Origin: DASSJT01 sp963715025
GTDB lineage: Bacteria; Actinomycetota; Actinomycetes; Actinomycetales; Dermatophilaceae
Assembly (NCBI GenBank): GCA_963715025.1
Contig: CAVQQQ010000002.1
Location: forward strand, 1,116,001-1,180,000
Length of the DNA stretch: 64,000 nt
Direction: 5' to 3'
Part shown: piece by piece, positions 49,043-58,534 of the stretch
How the letters are laid out: every line of letters starts with the position of its first letter
Position numbering within the stretch: the first letter of the stretch is position 1
Translations under genes and position numbers: made by a program
The notes under the pieces: generated by a model
What the model was told of the DNA's origin: nothing
The model's input: only the letters and a program-made list of their open reading frames with translations
Databases searched by the model: none

Positions 49043-49746
49043 GCTTTGACGACACTCCCACCTACCGCGAGACCATCGCGAGCAACGACCCCGACCAGAT
49101 TCGCGAGGAGATCGAGCGCACCCGCGAAGATCTCAGTCGCAATGTGAGTGCCCTCGGAGAGGCTGTGCGCCCTGGCAACGTGGCGCGCCGGCAGGCCAGC
49201 CGCGTGGCCGATGCGGCCACCGACGTGAAGGACCGTCTCATGGGGTCCGCCGAGGACTTGCGGGACTCCGCCATGGACAGCGCCTCGAGCGTGTCTGACT
49301 CGGCCAGCCAAATGGGGACCAACGTGACCCACGTGGCATCCACGAAGACGCGTGGCAACCCGCTCGCCGTGGGCCTGATCGCCCTCGGTGCGGGATGGCT
49401 CGTGGGGTCCATGCTGCCGGCGACGCAGTCTGAGCAGCGCCTGGCCGAGAAGGCCAAGGAGCAGGCCCAGCCATTGGTGGACCAGGCCCAGCAGGCCGCC
49501 ACGGAGTCCGCACAGAACCTCCGCGAGCCCGTCAAACAGGCCGCACAGGAGGTCAAGGCAAGCGCGCAGGACGCAGCCAGCAACGTCAAGGATCGGACGG
49601 TGGAGTCCGGTCAGGACCTTCGCGACTCGGCGGCCGAGTCGGCCGGCGCGGTCGCGGGTTCGGACCAGCCCCTCACTCAGCCAGGTGAGTTGCGGCCGGA
49701 AGTGCCGGTCTCCTCGCCAGAGCCCGGAGGGCCATACGACCGCTGA
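49039..49746 (+). CDS. DUF3618-domain membrane protein
   Basis: 235 aa. The DUF3618 signature is IREEIERTREDLSRNVSALG near residues 21-40. A transmembrane helix lies at about 112-130 (NPLAVGLIALGAGWLVGSML). The remainder is a repetitive amphipathic helix (AAQEVKASAQDAASNVKDRT). It closes the three-gene unit and is followed by a clear terminator. Function unknown; cell-envelope organisation is the usual guess. Confidence 0.87.
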   Translation: MSFDDTPTYRETIASNDPDQIREEIERTREDLSRNVSALGEAVRPGNVARRQASRVADAATDVKDRLMGSAEDLRDSAMDSASSVSDSASQMGTNVTHVASTKTRGNPLAVGLIALGAGWLVGSMLPATQSEQRLAEKAKEQAQPLVDQAQQAATESAQNLREPVKQAAQEVKASAQDAASNVKDRTVESGQDLRDSAAESAGAVAGSDQPLTQPGELRPEVPVSSPEPGGPYDR

Positions 49747-49780
49747 GGCCGAGACCGTCAGAGCCTTACGGCAAGCTGGG

Positions 49781-49815
49781 GAGCGACGGGTGCGGAAGTC
49801 CCGCACCCGTCGCTC
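49781..49815 (+). terminator. Terminator after the three-gene envelope unit
   Basis: GAGCGACGGGTGCGG and CCGCACCCGTCGCTC pair perfectly over 15 bases with loop AAGTC, 35 bases after the DUF3618 stop, followed by TCTTGAT. Confidence 0.85.
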
Positions 49816-49916
49816 TCTTGATCGTCGGGCTGGGTAACCAGCGTCACAGCGCCTGGGGCCAAGGCCGTGACTTAGGTCCATGGCTCTGACCCGCGTCACT
49901 AGGCGACGATTCCCGT

Positions 49917-51620
49917 GTGAGCGACATTCACCTGAACGACCTGGAGATCGCGCGATCCGCGAAACTGCTCCCCATCGAGGACATCGCCAAGCTGATGGAC
50001 CTCCCGATTGACGCCGTTGAGCCCTATGGGCGCGGCGTCGCCAAGATCGACCTCAGCGCGGTCGACGAGGTGGCCCAGCGGCCACGGGCGCGCTACGTCG
50101 TCGTCACCGCCATGACCCCGACCCCCCTCGGCGAAGGCAAGACCACCACGGTAGTCGGGCTCGCGCAGGCGCTGGCGCGCCTCGGGCACCGGTCGGTGGT
50201 CACCCTGCGCCAGCCGTCCATGGGCCCGACGTTCGGCATCAAGGGCGGGGCGGCGGGCGGCGGCTACAGCCAGGTCGTGCCGATGGAGCGGTTCAACCTC
50301 CACCTCACCGGTGACTTCCACGCGGTGACTGCTGCACACAACCTGCTCGCCGCGATGGTCGACAACCACCTGCACCACGGCAACGACCTGGGGCTGGATC
50401 CCCGCAGCATCACCTGGCGCCGCTGCCTCGACGTCAACGACCGCGCGCTGCGCAACATCGTGGTGGGCCTCGGCGCCCGCGTCGACGGCGTCCCGCGCCA
50501 GACCGGCTTCGACATCACAGCCGCGAGCGAGGTCATGGTGCTGCTCTCGCTGTCCACCTCCTTCGCGGACCTGCGCGCCCGGCTGGGGCGCATCGTGGTC
50601 GGCTACACGTATGCCGGCGAGCCGGTCACCGCGGAGAGCCTCAAGGCTGCGGGCGCCATGGCCGTGATCCTTGCCGACGCCATCAAGCCCAACCTCCTCC
50701 AGACCCTCGAGGGCGGACCCGCCCTGGTGCACTGCGGGCCGTTTGGCAACATCGCCACGGGCAGCTCGTCGGTCATCGCCGACCTGCTCGCCGCCGGCTC
50801 GGCAGACGTGGTCGTCACCGAGGCCGGATTCGGTGCCGACATGGGGGCCGAGCGGTTCTTCGACGTCAAGTGCCGGGTGAGCGGGCTGCGGCCCGATGCC
50901 GCCGTCGTGGTCGCGACGGTGCGGGCGCTCAAGGCGCACTCGGGACGCTATGAGATCAAGGCGGGCAGGCCGCTTCCACCGGAGCTTTTCGACGAGCGGC
51001 CGGATGATGTTGGGGCCGGCCTAGCGAACCTGCGCCACCAGGTCGAGATCGTCGGTCGGTTCGGGGTCACGCCGGTCATCGCCCTCAACGCGTTCCCGCA
51101 GGATCACGACTCCGAACACGAGGTGGTGCGCCGCCTGGCCCAGAAGCTGGGTGTCCGCTGCGCGGTGACCCGCCACGTGGCCGAGGGCGGAGCAGGCGCC
51201 GACGAGCTGGCCCACGAGGTTCTGGGGGCGCTCGAGGAGCCGTCCGAGTTCCGGTACCTCTACGACCTCGACCAGCCTCTCGTGGCCAAGATCGAGACCA
51301 TCGCCCGTGAGGTCTACGGCGCGGACGGAGTTGACCTTGCGCCTGCGGCGGCGAAGGCCCTGGCAGAGTACGAGCGGCTGGGCTATGGCTCGCTGCCGGT
51401 CGTGATCGCCAAGACGCACCTGTCCATCTCCTCGGACCCGGCGCTGCTCGGCGCGCCGACCGGCTGGCGGCTACCGGTGCGCGAGGTGCGGGCCGCAGTA
51501 GGCGCGGGCTACGTCTACGCCGTCTGCGGTGACATGCGCACGATGCCCGGGCTGTCAAAGCACCCCAACGCCGAGCGCATCGACGTCGACGACGAGGGTG
51601 AGATCGTGGGCCTCAGCTGA
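49917..51620 (+). CDS. fhs: Formate-tetrahydrofolate ligase
   Basis: 567 aa from a GTG at 49917. The enzyme joins formate to tetrahydrofolate with ATP, giving 10-formyl-THF for purine and fMet-tRNA synthesis. The nucleotide-binding loop is TPTPLGEGKTTTVVGLAQAL, followed by RQPSMGPTFGIKGGAAGGGY and FNLHLTGDFHAVTAAHNLLA, all characteristic. The C-terminal IVGLS matches the end of the family. Length is standard. It stands alone between two terminators; I could not make out a folate or ZTP riboswitch in the 100 bases upstream. Confidence 0.97.
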   Translation: MSDIHLNDLEIARSAKLLPIEDIAKLMDLPIDAVEPYGRGVAKIDLSAVDEVAQRPRARYVVVTAMTPTPLGEGKTTTVVGLAQALARLGHRSVVTLRQPSMGPTFGIKGGAAGGGYSQVVPMERFNLHLTGDFHAVTAAHNLLAAMVDNHLHHGNDLGLDPRSITWRRCLDVNDRALRNIVVGLGARVDGVPRQTGFDITAASEVMVLLSLSTSFADLRARLGRIVVGYTYAGEPVTAESLKAAGAMAVILADAIKPNLLQTLEGGPALVHCGPFGNIATGSSSVIADLLAAGSADVVVTEAGFGADMGAERFFDVKCRVSGLRPDAAVVVATVRALKAHSGRYEIKAGRPLPPELFDERPDDVGAGLANLRHQVEIVGRFGVTPVIALNAFPQDHDSEHEVVRRLAQKLGVRCAVTRHVAEGGAGADELAHEVLGALEEPSEFRYLYDLDQPLVAKIETIAREVYGADGVDLAPAAAKALAEYERLGYGSLPVVIAKTHLSISSDPALLGAPTGWRLPVREVRAAVGAGYVYAVCGDMRTMPGLSKHPNAERIDVDDEGEIVGLS

Positions 51621-51636
51621 GGCTCCACACACAGCG

Positions 51637-51675
51637 GAGGGGGTATGCCGTTCGGCTCGGACGGCATACCCCCTC
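51637..51675. terminator. Bidirectional terminator between fhs and hflX
   Basis: GAGGGGGTATGCCGT and ACGGCATACCCCCTC form a perfect 15-bp stem with a nine-base loop, 16 bases after fhs and 14 bases before the hflX stop (convergent). Both arms contain the GTATGCCG/CGGCATAC octamer. Confidence 0.85.
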
Positions 51676-51689
51676 GCCCGTGGTGAGGC

Positions 51690-53141
51690 TCAGGCGGCGT
51701 ACGCCGTGAGCTCTCCCGCAAGATCGGGGTGCACGCGGGCCTTGACCCTGGTGCCCTCGGTGGTGTGCTCGCTGGACAGGATCTCGCCCTCGTCGTGGAG
51801 TCGGCTGACCAAGTCGCCCCGGCTGTAGGGCACGAGGACGTCGATGTCGATGGTCGGGCGCGGGAGCTCAGCCGCGATGAGGGCGCGAAGCTCGTCCAGG
51901 CCCTGGCCGGTGCGGGCGGACACCGCGAGCGAGTGCCTCTCGTGGCGCAGCAGGCGGTCGAGCACCTCCGGTTCGGCCACGTCGGCCTTGTTGACGACGA
52001 TGACCTCCTTGACGTCGGTCGCTCCGACGTCGGCGAGAACCGCGCGGACGGCGCTGACCTGACCCTCCGGGTCGGGGTGAGAGCCGTCCACGACGTGCAG
52101 AAGCAGGTCGGAGTCGGACACCTCCTCCAGCGTGGACCGGAATGCCTCGACCAGCTGGTGGGGCAGCTGGCGGACGAAACCGACGGTGTCGGTCAGCGTG
52201 TACTCACGGCCATCGTGGGTCTGGGCCCGCCGGACCGTCGGGTCGAGGGTGGCGAAGAGCTGGTTCTCCACCAGGACGCCGGCGCCGGTCAGCCGGTTCA
52301 GCAGCGAGGACTTGCCGGCGTTGGTGTATCCCGCAATCGCCACGCTGGGCACGGCGTTGTGCTTGCGCCCCGAGCGCTTGGTGTCACGGTGCGTCTTCAT
52401 GGCCTTGATGTCGCGACGGAGTCTGGCGATGCGGCTGTTGATGCGACGCCGGTCGAGCTCGATCTTGGTCTCACCAGGGCCACGCGAGCCGATGCCCTCA
52501 CCGCCGGCGACCCGGCCACCGGCTTGGCGGGACATCGACTCACCCCAGCCGCGCAGGCGCGGGAGCAGGTACTGGAGCAGGGCCAGCTCGACCTGGGCCT
52601 TGCCCTCCCGGCTCTTGGCGTGCTGGGCGAAGATGTCGAGGATCAGCGCGGTGCGGTCGATGACCTTGACCTTGACGACGTCCTCGAGGCCACGGCGCTG
52701 GCTCGGTGCGAGCTCGCTGTCGCAGATGACCGTGTCGGCGCCCTCGGCGATGACGATGTCGCGCAGCTCCTCCGCCTTGCCGGAGCCCAGCCAGGTGCCT
52801 GCGTCGGGCCGGTGGCGGCGCTGGATCAGCCCGGCGAGCACCGTCGAACCGGCGGTCTCGGCGAGGGCGGCAAGCTCGCGCAGCGAGTTCTCGGCGTCCT
52901 GTGCGGTGCCCTCGGTCCAGAGCCCGGCGAGGACGACGCGCTCCAGTCGGAGCTGGCGGTACTCGACCTCGGTGACGTCCTCGAGCTCGGTCGAGAGGCC
53001 GGCCACGCGGCGCAGGGCCGCGCGCTCCTCGCGATCGAACTGGTCGCCGTCGACGCCGAGATCGGTGTCATGAAGAACGATGGCGTCGTCGTCGGCGAGC
53101 GCCTCGGCGCTGTGGTGGAAAAGATCAGTGTGCTGCGTCAT
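51690..53141 (-). CDS. hflX: Ribosome-associated GTPase HflX
   Basis: 483 aa. The HflX N-terminal domain has GLIQRRHRPDAGTWLGSGKA and the glycine-rich GESMSRQAGGRVAGGEGIGS, followed by RGPGETKIELDRRRI. The G domain has SVAIAGYTNAGKSSLLNRLT (G1), DTVGFVRQLPHQLVEAFRST (G3) and VVNKADVAE (G4). HflX splits stalled or hibernating 70S ribosomes after stress. It is part of the conserved miaB/miaA/dapF/hflX neighbourhood, here separated from dapF by a crotonase, a methyltransferase and ggt. Confidence 0.95.
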   Translation of the reverse strand: MTQHTDLFHHSAEALADDDAIVLHDTDLGVDGDQFDREERAALRRVAGLSTELEDVTEVEYRQLRLERVVLAGLWTEGTAQDAENSLRELAALAETAGSTVLAGLIQRRHRPDAGTWLGSGKAEELRDIVIAEGADTVICDSELAPSQRRGLEDVVKVKVIDRTALILDIFAQHAKSREGKAQVELALLQYLLPRLRGWGESMSRQAGGRVAGGEGIGSRGPGETKIELDRRRINSRIARLRRDIKAMKTHRDTKRSGRKHNAVPSVAIAGYTNAGKSSLLNRLTGAGVLVENQLFATLDPTVRRAQTHDGREYTLTDTVGFVRQLPHQLVEAFRSTLEEVSDSDLLLHVVDGSHPDPEGQVSAVRAVLADVGATDVKEVIVVNKADVAEPEVLDRLLRHERHSLAVSARTGQGLDELRALIAAELPRPTIDIDVLVPYSRGDLVSRLHDEGEILSSEHTTEGTRVKARVHPDLAGELTAYAA

Positions 53142-53237
53142 ATCTCCTCAAGGGTCTCATTGCCCGAACGGTTGCGGCGACACGTTTATGCCCTCGGGGG
53201 CGGCTGACACGCGCACGCCCGCCCGCCGGACGTGCGG

Positions 53238-54017
53238 TCACGCATCTCCGGCGGACGCACCCTGACCGTGTCGCCCTGCGCCACCGGCGAACCGGGCGGC
53301 ACCCGAAAGAGCTCCGCCGGCCAAGTGGGGTTCACCGTGCGCCCACTCCACCGCCAGCGCCACGTCGAGCGGCAGACCCGCCTGGTCGAGCAGCGAAGCG
53401 CGATCGCTGCGCAGGCAGTCCTGCGGAAGGCTGGCCAGTTCTCGCGCCAGGGCCTGCGCCTCGGCCAGAGCCTGGCCAGGGGCGCTGACCCGGGTTGCGA
53501 GCCCCATCCCCACGGCCTCGTCTGCAAGCACCGGGCGGCCGGTGAGCACGAGGTCGAGCGCGCGGCCCTCACCGACCAGCCGGGGCAGCCGCACGGTCCC
53601 ACCATCGATCAGTGGGACACCCCACCGGCGGCAGAACACCCCGAAGACGGCCCCCGGGTCGACCACCCTCAGGTCGCACCAGAGTGCGAGCTCCATGCCC
53701 CCGGCTACGGCATAGCCCTCAACGGCCGCGACGACCGGCTTGGTGAGGCGCATCCGGGTGGGACCCATCGCCGGCAGGCCATCCTCGGGGGGATGGGCCT
53801 CCAAAGCCCCCGCCGCCACTGCCTTGAGGTCGGCGCCGGCGCAGAAGGTGCCGCCACGGCCCCAGAGCACCGCCACCGCGGCGGTCGGAGCGTCGTCGAA
53901 CCGCTGGAAGGCGTCGGCGAGGGCTTGCGCATGCTCGGTGTCGACTGCGTTGCGGGCCTCGGGTCGGTCGAGGACGACGGTCCAGACCGGACCGTCCACG
54001 GAGATGTCGACGCTCAT
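53238..54017 (-). CDS. Enoyl-CoA hydratase/isomerase family protein (crotonase fold)
   Basis: 259 aa. The crotonase signature is clear: LDRPEARNAVDTEHAQAL, the oxyanion region GRGGTFCAGADLKAVAAG and KPVVAAVEGYAVAGGMELAL with one Glu in place. The second catalytic position region reads RRWGVPLIDGGTVRLPRLVG and appears to lack the second Glu of true hydratases. The reaction may therefore be an isomerisation, hydrolysis or other crotonase chemistry. It is divergent from a methyltransferase gene, with 89 bases between the starts. Confidence 0.88.
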   Translation of the reverse strand: MSVDISVDGPVWTVVLDRPEARNAVDTEHAQALADAFQRFDDAPTAAVAVLWGRGGTFCAGADLKAVAAGALEAHPPEDGLPAMGPTRMRLTKPVVAAVEGYAVAGGMELALWCDLRVVDPGAVFGVFCRRWGVPLIDGGTVRLPRLVGEGRALDLVLTGRPVLADEAVGMGLATRVSAPGQALAEAQALARELASLPQDCLRSDRASLLDQAGLPLDVALAVEWAHGEPHLAGGALSGAARFAGGAGRHGQGASAGDA

Positions 54018-54106
54018 GGTGGCGCACCTTTCCTCGGGGCTGGGCGGATGCCAGTAGTGTCCCCGATCCGGCCGTGGCCGCGCGGGAGGCCAGTACCGTA
54101 GCCCGC

Positions 54107-54733
54107 GTGCCCGACCCGGCGAACGACCACTACTTCACGGCCCAACCCGTCAGTGCGGCGGAGCAGCGCGAGCTGCGCGTCACCCTCGCCGGCCGCCAGG
54201 TCACGGTCCGGGTCGCCGGCGGCATGTTCTCACCGGGCGGCCTGGACAAGGGCACCTCGGTCCTGCTCGACGAGGCGCCCGCCCCACCCCCGCACGGTGA
54301 CCTGCTCGACCTCGGCTGCGGTTGGGGACCGATCGCCCTCACCCTGGGGCTGCTCTCCCCCCAAGCCACGGTGTGGGCGGTCGACGTCAACGAGCGAGCG
54401 CTCGACCTCGCCCGCGCGAACGCGGCCGCGCTGGGACTGCACGACTTCCGCGCCAGCCAGCCGGACGGCATACCCGCTGGCCAGCGCTTCGACTGCATCT
54501 GGTCCAACCCGCCCATCCGCATCGGCAAGCAGGCCCTCCACGTCCTCCTCATGGACTGGCTGCCCCGACTCAAGCCGGGTGGAATCGCCTACCTGGTCGT
54601 GCAGAAGAACCTCGGCTCGGACTCGCTGCAGCGCTGGTTGGGCGATCAACTGCCCAGCGAGTCGTATGCCGTGAGGCGGCTCGCGTCGTCGAAGCGCTTC
54701 CGCGTCCTGTCGGTGACCCGCCGTTCCGATTGA
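54107..54733 (+). CDS. Class I SAM methyltransferase of RsmC/MTS type
   Basis: 208 aa from the GTG at 54107 (PDPANDHYFTAQPVS); the frame is open further upstream. Motif I is DLLDLGCGWGPIALTLGLLS and motif IV is CIWSNPPIRIGKQALHVLLM, the NPPI form of small-subunit rRNA guanine-N2 methyltransferases such as RsmC/RlmG. It corresponds to the catalytic half only, as in many actinobacterial single-domain homologues. A nucleic-acid guanine target is likely but not proven. It converges with ggt. Confidence 0.87.
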   Translation: MPDPANDHYFTAQPVSAAEQRELRVTLAGRQVTVRVAGGMFSPGGLDKGTSVLLDEAPAPPPHGDLLDLGCGWGPIALTLGLLSPQATVWAVDVNERALDLARANAAALGLHDFRASQPDGIPAGQRFDCIWSNPPIRIGKQALHVLLMDWLPRLKPGGIAYLVVQKNLGSDSLQRWLGDQLPSESYAVRRLASSKRFRVLSVTRRSD

Positions 54734-54756
54734 TGTGGCCGGAGGGTGCCTCAGCC

Positions 54757-56592
54757 TCAGTTCGGGTCGACCACCATCGCAGACCCTCCTCCGCGCCGTA
54801 CCGGCTCGGCATTCGCCTCGAAGTCGTCGGGCCCGTGAACCCGGATCGCGGTCGCCGCGCCGATCTCGGGCGTGGAGGTCATGTAGTGGCCCATCAGGGT
54901 CAGGCTGGCCGCATCGGTTGAGGAGTACAGGGCCGGCTCGGCCTGCTCCGTGCCGTTGCGCGAGGAGAGCCTGGCGGCCGCGATCGCGTCGAGGACGGAC
55001 ATGCCCCGGTCGAGGTACTCGGTGAGGACCTGGGTGACGGTGGTGATGATCGTCGCGCCGCCAGGGCTGCCGAGGACCAGTCGCAGGTGTCCGTGGTCGA
55101 GGACGATGGTCGGGCTCATGGAGGAACGCGGCCGCTTGCCCGGGCCCGGGAGGTTGGGGTCGGGGACACCAGCCTGGAGCGGTGCGAAGTTGAAGTCGGT
55201 CAGCTCGTTGTTGAGCAGGAAACCCCATCCGGGCACCGTGATGCCGGAGCCGCCGGTCTGCTCGATGGTGAGCGTGTAGGAGACAGCGTTGCCCCACCTG
55301 TCCGTGACCACCAGGTGGCTGGTCGACTGGCCGTCGTTGGGGAGGCCGGCGGTTGTGGCAGCTGGTCCGCAGGCCTCGTAGCTGCCATCCGGGGTGCCGA
55401 AGGGCACGGGCCGGGTGAGCGCCGTGGTCGGGCTGAACAGGCAGGCGCGCTCGTCGGCGAAGGCCTGCGATACGAGCTCGTCGACCGGCACGCCGGGAAC
55501 ATCGCCGACATATCGGTTGCGATCCGCGAAGGCGAGGGCCGAGGCCTCGCTGAAGCGGTGCAGGTAGTCGGCGTTGCTGACGGCGCTGAGGGGCGTGCCC
55601 GTGCGGGTGTCGAACGCCTCGAGCAGGTTGAGGATCTCAGCGACCGCGATGCCGCCGGAGCTGGGCACCGGCATGCCGTAGACGTCCAGGCCACGGTACT
55701 GCGAGTGGATCGGCGTCCTGCGGATGGCGCTGTAGTCCGCCAGATCTCCCATGGTGATCTGCCCCTTGGGCACGCTGACGCCCGGCCCGGTGTGGGGGCT
55801 CTGAGCCTCGTCGACGACCGCCTGGCCCAGGCGGCCGGCATACAGAGACGCGGTTCCATGGGTGCGCAGCTCGCGGTAGGCAGCCGCCATGTCGGGGTTG
55901 CGGAAGACCGAGCCCACTGCCGGTGCCTCGCCGTCCCTCAGGAAGACCCGGGCCGTCTCGGGGAACATCGAGAAGCGTGCCGCGTTGGCTGCGGTCTGGT
56001 CGTGGAAGGTCTGGTCGACGACGAATCCGCGCTTGGCGATGTCCTCGGCCGGCTTCATGAGGTCGCCGAAGCTCATGGTGCCGAAGGAGTTGGCGGCCTT
56101 GGCCCAGGTGGCCGGGGTGCCGGGCACCCCGACGCTGAGGCCGGAGTTGACGGCCTTGGTGAAGGCCATGGGAGTGCCGTCCGGCTCGCGGAAGACGTTC
56201 GCGTCGAACGTGGCGGGGGCAGCCTCCCGGCCGTCGATGGTCTTCACCTGTCCAGAAGCCGCGTCGTAGAACAGGAAGAAGCCGCCGCCGCCGATGCCAG
56301 TGGAGTAGGGCTCGGTCACACCGAGCGCTGCCGCTGTGGCGACGGCTGCGTCTGCCGCGTTGCCTCCGGCCTTGAGCACGTCGATGGCGACCTGGCTCGC
56401 TACCGCGTCGACCGACGCCACCGCTCCACCGCCGCCCCGCATGACGGCCACCTTGGGGAGGGTGCTCGTAACCGGCTTGGGGCCATTGGCGATGTCGGTG
56501 GCGGGAAAGGCTGGGGCGGGTCCGCTGAGGGCGAGTGCAAGACAGCCCGCCACGCCACCACTGACAACCAGGAAGGTTCGTCGTGTGTTCAT
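54757..56592 (-). CDS. ggt: Gamma-glutamyltransferase, Tat-exported
   Basis: 611 aa from the ATG at 56592. The N-terminus NTRRTFLVVSGGVAGCLALA fits a twin-arginine signal, so the enzyme is exported folded. The Ntn-hydrolase nucleophile Thr is expected in NDGQSTSHLVVTDRWGNAVS, at the start of the small subunit after self-cleavage. GGNAADAAVATAAALGVTEP and SSGGIAVAEILNLLEAF are conserved large-subunit motifs, and SMSPTIVLDHG is in the small subunit. It hydrolyses or transfers the gamma-glutamyl group of glutathione-like peptides. A GGGGAG lies directly against the ATG, so the ATG at 56625 is a possible alternative start. Confidence 0.93.
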   Translation of the reverse strand: MNTRRTFLVVSGGVAGCLALALSGPAPAFPATDIANGPKPVTSTLPKVAVMRGGGGAVASVDAVASQVAIDVLKAGGNAADAAVATAAALGVTEPYSTGIGGGGFFLFYDAASGQVKTIDGREAAPATFDANVFREPDGTPMAFTKAVNSGLSVGVPGTPATWAKAANSFGTMSFGDLMKPAEDIAKRGFVVDQTFHDQTAANAARFSMFPETARVFLRDGEAPAVGSVFRNPDMAAAYRELRTHGTASLYAGRLGQAVVDEAQSPHTGPGVSVPKGQITMGDLADYSAIRRTPIHSQYRGLDVYGMPVPSSGGIAVAEILNLLEAFDTRTGTPLSAVSNADYLHRFSEASALAFADRNRYVGDVPGVPVDELVSQAFADERACLFSPTTALTRPVPFGTPDGSYEACGPAATTAGLPNDGQSTSHLVVTDRWGNAVSYTLTIEQTGGSGITVPGWGFLLNNELTDFNFAPLQAGVPDPNLPGPGKRPRSSMSPTIVLDHGHLRLVLGSPGGATIITTVTQVLTEYLDRGMSVLDAIAAARLSSRNGTEQAEPALYSSTDAASLTLMGHYMTSTPEIGAATAIRVHGPDDFEANAEPVRRGGGSAMVVDPN

Positions 56593-56708
56593 CTCCCCGA
56601 CGCTAGAACTGACTTCGCGGGATCGCATGCCGAGAGCCGCGCACCGGATGGGCCAGGCGGCATCCCGACGGCGAACCGGCCGAAACCAGCGCCGCCTCGG
56701 CGCGGCCG

Positions 56709-57581
56709 TCAGCCGCGTGAGAGCAGCGTCGTGGTGCCGTCGGCAACCAGGACCGCCGGCCCCGCCAGCTCGACCTCGTCTCCCGGGAGCGCCCGGACGC
56801 GCAAACGCCCGCCGGGCACGTCGACCGTCCACTCATCGCCCTGGCCCCCCGCCCACCAGCGCGTTGCCAGAGCGGCGGCGCAGACCCCGGTGCCACAGGA
56901 GCGGGTCTCCCCCACGCCGCGCTCGTGGACCCGCATGCTCACGTGGCCTCGTCCGAGGGGCCGGACGAACTCGACATTGGTGCCCTCCGGCGGCCGCGGG
57001 TTGACCACGGGTGGCCGACCCAGGTCGAGGCCGTCGAGGTCGATGCTCTCGGGCAGTGCGACCACGGTGTGGGGGTTGCCCAGTTCGATGCTCAGGGCGG
57101 AGAACGGGTCGTGGCCCGGGACGTGGACAAGGGAGTCGAAGCCCTCCGCGTTCGCCTTCTCGGCGTGGGCCAGCCGCCAGCGGCCCATCCCCACCGCGAT
57201 CGTCCCGCCCGCCTCGAAGTGGATGCTGCGGGCGCCGGCGCGCGTGGCGATGGCGAACTCGTCGGCGGTCTCCAGGCCCTCGCGCCGCAGGTAGGCCGCG
57301 AACACGCGCGTGCCGTTGCCGCACATCTCGGCGACGCTGCCGTCCGCGTTTCGGTAGTCCATGAACCACGCCGCCTCGCGGGCTTGCGCCCGCACCGCGT
57401 CATCCTCCGCGGCACTGGTGGGAACCACACGGATCACACCATCGCCGCCGATGCCGGCCCGGCGGTCGGCCAAGAGCGCGACCTGGGTCGCGGTGAGGTC
57501 GAGAGCACCCTCGAGGTCGGGGACCAGGACGAAGTCGTTCTCCGTGCCGTGGCCCTTGGTGAAGGGCAGCTCGTCAGCCAT
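56709..57581 (-). CDS. dapF: Diaminopimelate epimerase
   Basis: 290 aa from the ATG at 57581 (ADELPFTKGHGTENDFVLV). DapF converts LL- to meso-diaminopimelate for lysine and peptidoglycan. The two catalytic cysteines are in EMCGNGTRVFAAYL and GETRSCGTGVCAAALA. GIGGDGVIRVV and the central ELGNPHTVV are also conserved. The start overlaps the end of miaA by eight bases. Together with asd at 10.7 kb it serves the aspartate pathway. Confidence 0.96.
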   Translation of the reverse strand: MADELPFTKGHGTENDFVLVPDLEGALDLTATQVALLADRRAGIGGDGVIRVVPTSAAEDDAVRAQAREAAWFMDYRNADGSVAEMCGNGTRVFAAYLRREGLETADEFAIATRAGARSIHFEAGGTIAVGMGRWRLAHAEKANAEGFDSLVHVPGHDPFSALSIELGNPHTVVALPESIDLDGLDLGRPPVVNPRPPEGTNVEFVRPLGRGHVSMRVHERGVGETRSCGTGVCAAALATRWWAGGQGDEWTVDVPGGRLRVRALPGDEVELAGPAVLVADGTTTLLSRG

Positions 57582-58530
57582 GCCGACCATTGTCGCCCAC
57601 CGTCCCCCGTGCGAGGGCCAAGGCGCGGCGCAGCAGGGTTCCACTCCCCGCGTCCAGCCAGTGGATTCGCTGGTCGGGGCGGAACCACGACTCCTGGCGC
57701 CGGGCAAAGCGGCGAGTGGCCTGCGCGGTGTCCCGCCGCGCCAGCTCCTCGGTCATCCTGCCGTCGATCTTGGCCAGCGCCTGGCTGTAGCCGAGGGCCC
57801 GCGAGGCCGTCCGCCCTTCGCGCAGTCCGCGCCGCTCCAGTCCCCGAACCTCCTCGACCAGTCCCGAATCCCACATCCGGTCGACCCGGGCGTCGATCCT
57901 GGCGTCGAGCTCGCCGCGGTCGAGAGCCAGACCGATCATCACCGTCGGGCGCACGAACTCGCGGGCCGGCATCGTCGCGGAGAACGCGCGGCCGGTCAGC
58001 TCGATGACCTCGAGGGCGCGGATGATGCGCCGGGCGTTGTTGGGCTGGATCTGGTGCGCCGCGACCGGGTCCCTGGCGAGGAGCCGCTCGTACATCGTCG
58101 CCGTGCCGTGAAGAGCGGCCTCACCCTCGAGCCGCCGCCTCACCCCGCGGTCGGTCGGCGGGATCGCCAAGTGGTCCAGAGCCGCCCGCACGTACAGGCC
58201 CGACCCGCCGACCAGAACCGGCACCCGTCCGCGGCGCATGATGGCCCCGATGTCGGCTCGCGCCGCCTCCTGGTAGACGGCAACGCTCGCCTCCTGGGTG
58301 ACCTCGAGGACGTCCAGCTGATGGTGCGGTATGCCGCGGCGCCGGCTCACGGGGACCTTGGCCGTCCCGATGTCCATGCCGCGGTAGAGCTGCAGGGCGT
58401 CGGCGTTGACCACCTCGCCTCCAAGCGTCTCGGCGAGGTCAAGGGCGAGATCCGACTTGCCCGTCGCCGTAGGCCCCACCACGGCAACCACCTCGGGAGG
58501 AGGCGGGGCACCCGCCGGGCTCACCGGCAT
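57574..58530 (-). CDS. miaA: tRNA dimethylallyltransferase
   Basis: 318 aa. MiaA adds the dimethylallyl group to A37 of tRNAs that read codons starting with U. The P-loop is VVGPTATGKSDLALDLAETL, followed by VNADALQLYRGMDIGTAKVP and VLVGGSGLYVRAALDHLAIP. It overlaps dapF and starts four bases after def on the minus strand. The product is the substrate of MiaB, encoded at 60.8-62.3 kb. Confidence 0.96.
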   Translation of the reverse strand: MPVSPAGAPPPPEVVAVVGPTATGKSDLALDLAETLGGEVVNADALQLYRGMDIGTAKVPVSRRRGIPHHQLDVLEVTQEASVAVYQEAARADIGAIMRRGRVPVLVGGSGLYVRAALDHLAIPPTDRGVRRRLEGEAALHGTATMYERLLARDPVAAHQIQPNNARRIIRALEVIELTGRAFSATMPAREFVRPTVMIGLALDRGELDARIDARVDRMWDSGLVEEVRGLERRGLREGRTASRALGYSQALAKIDGRMTEELARRDTAQATRRFARRQESWFRPDQRIHWLDAGSGTLLRRALALARGTVGDNGRHG

Positions 58531-58534
58531 ACGT

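Noticed and set aside
49817..49916. A ZTP or folate riboswitch before fhs
   Set aside because: I could not find the conserved pseudoknot or glycine-rich-like sequence blocks in the 100 bases between the upstream terminator and the GTG.
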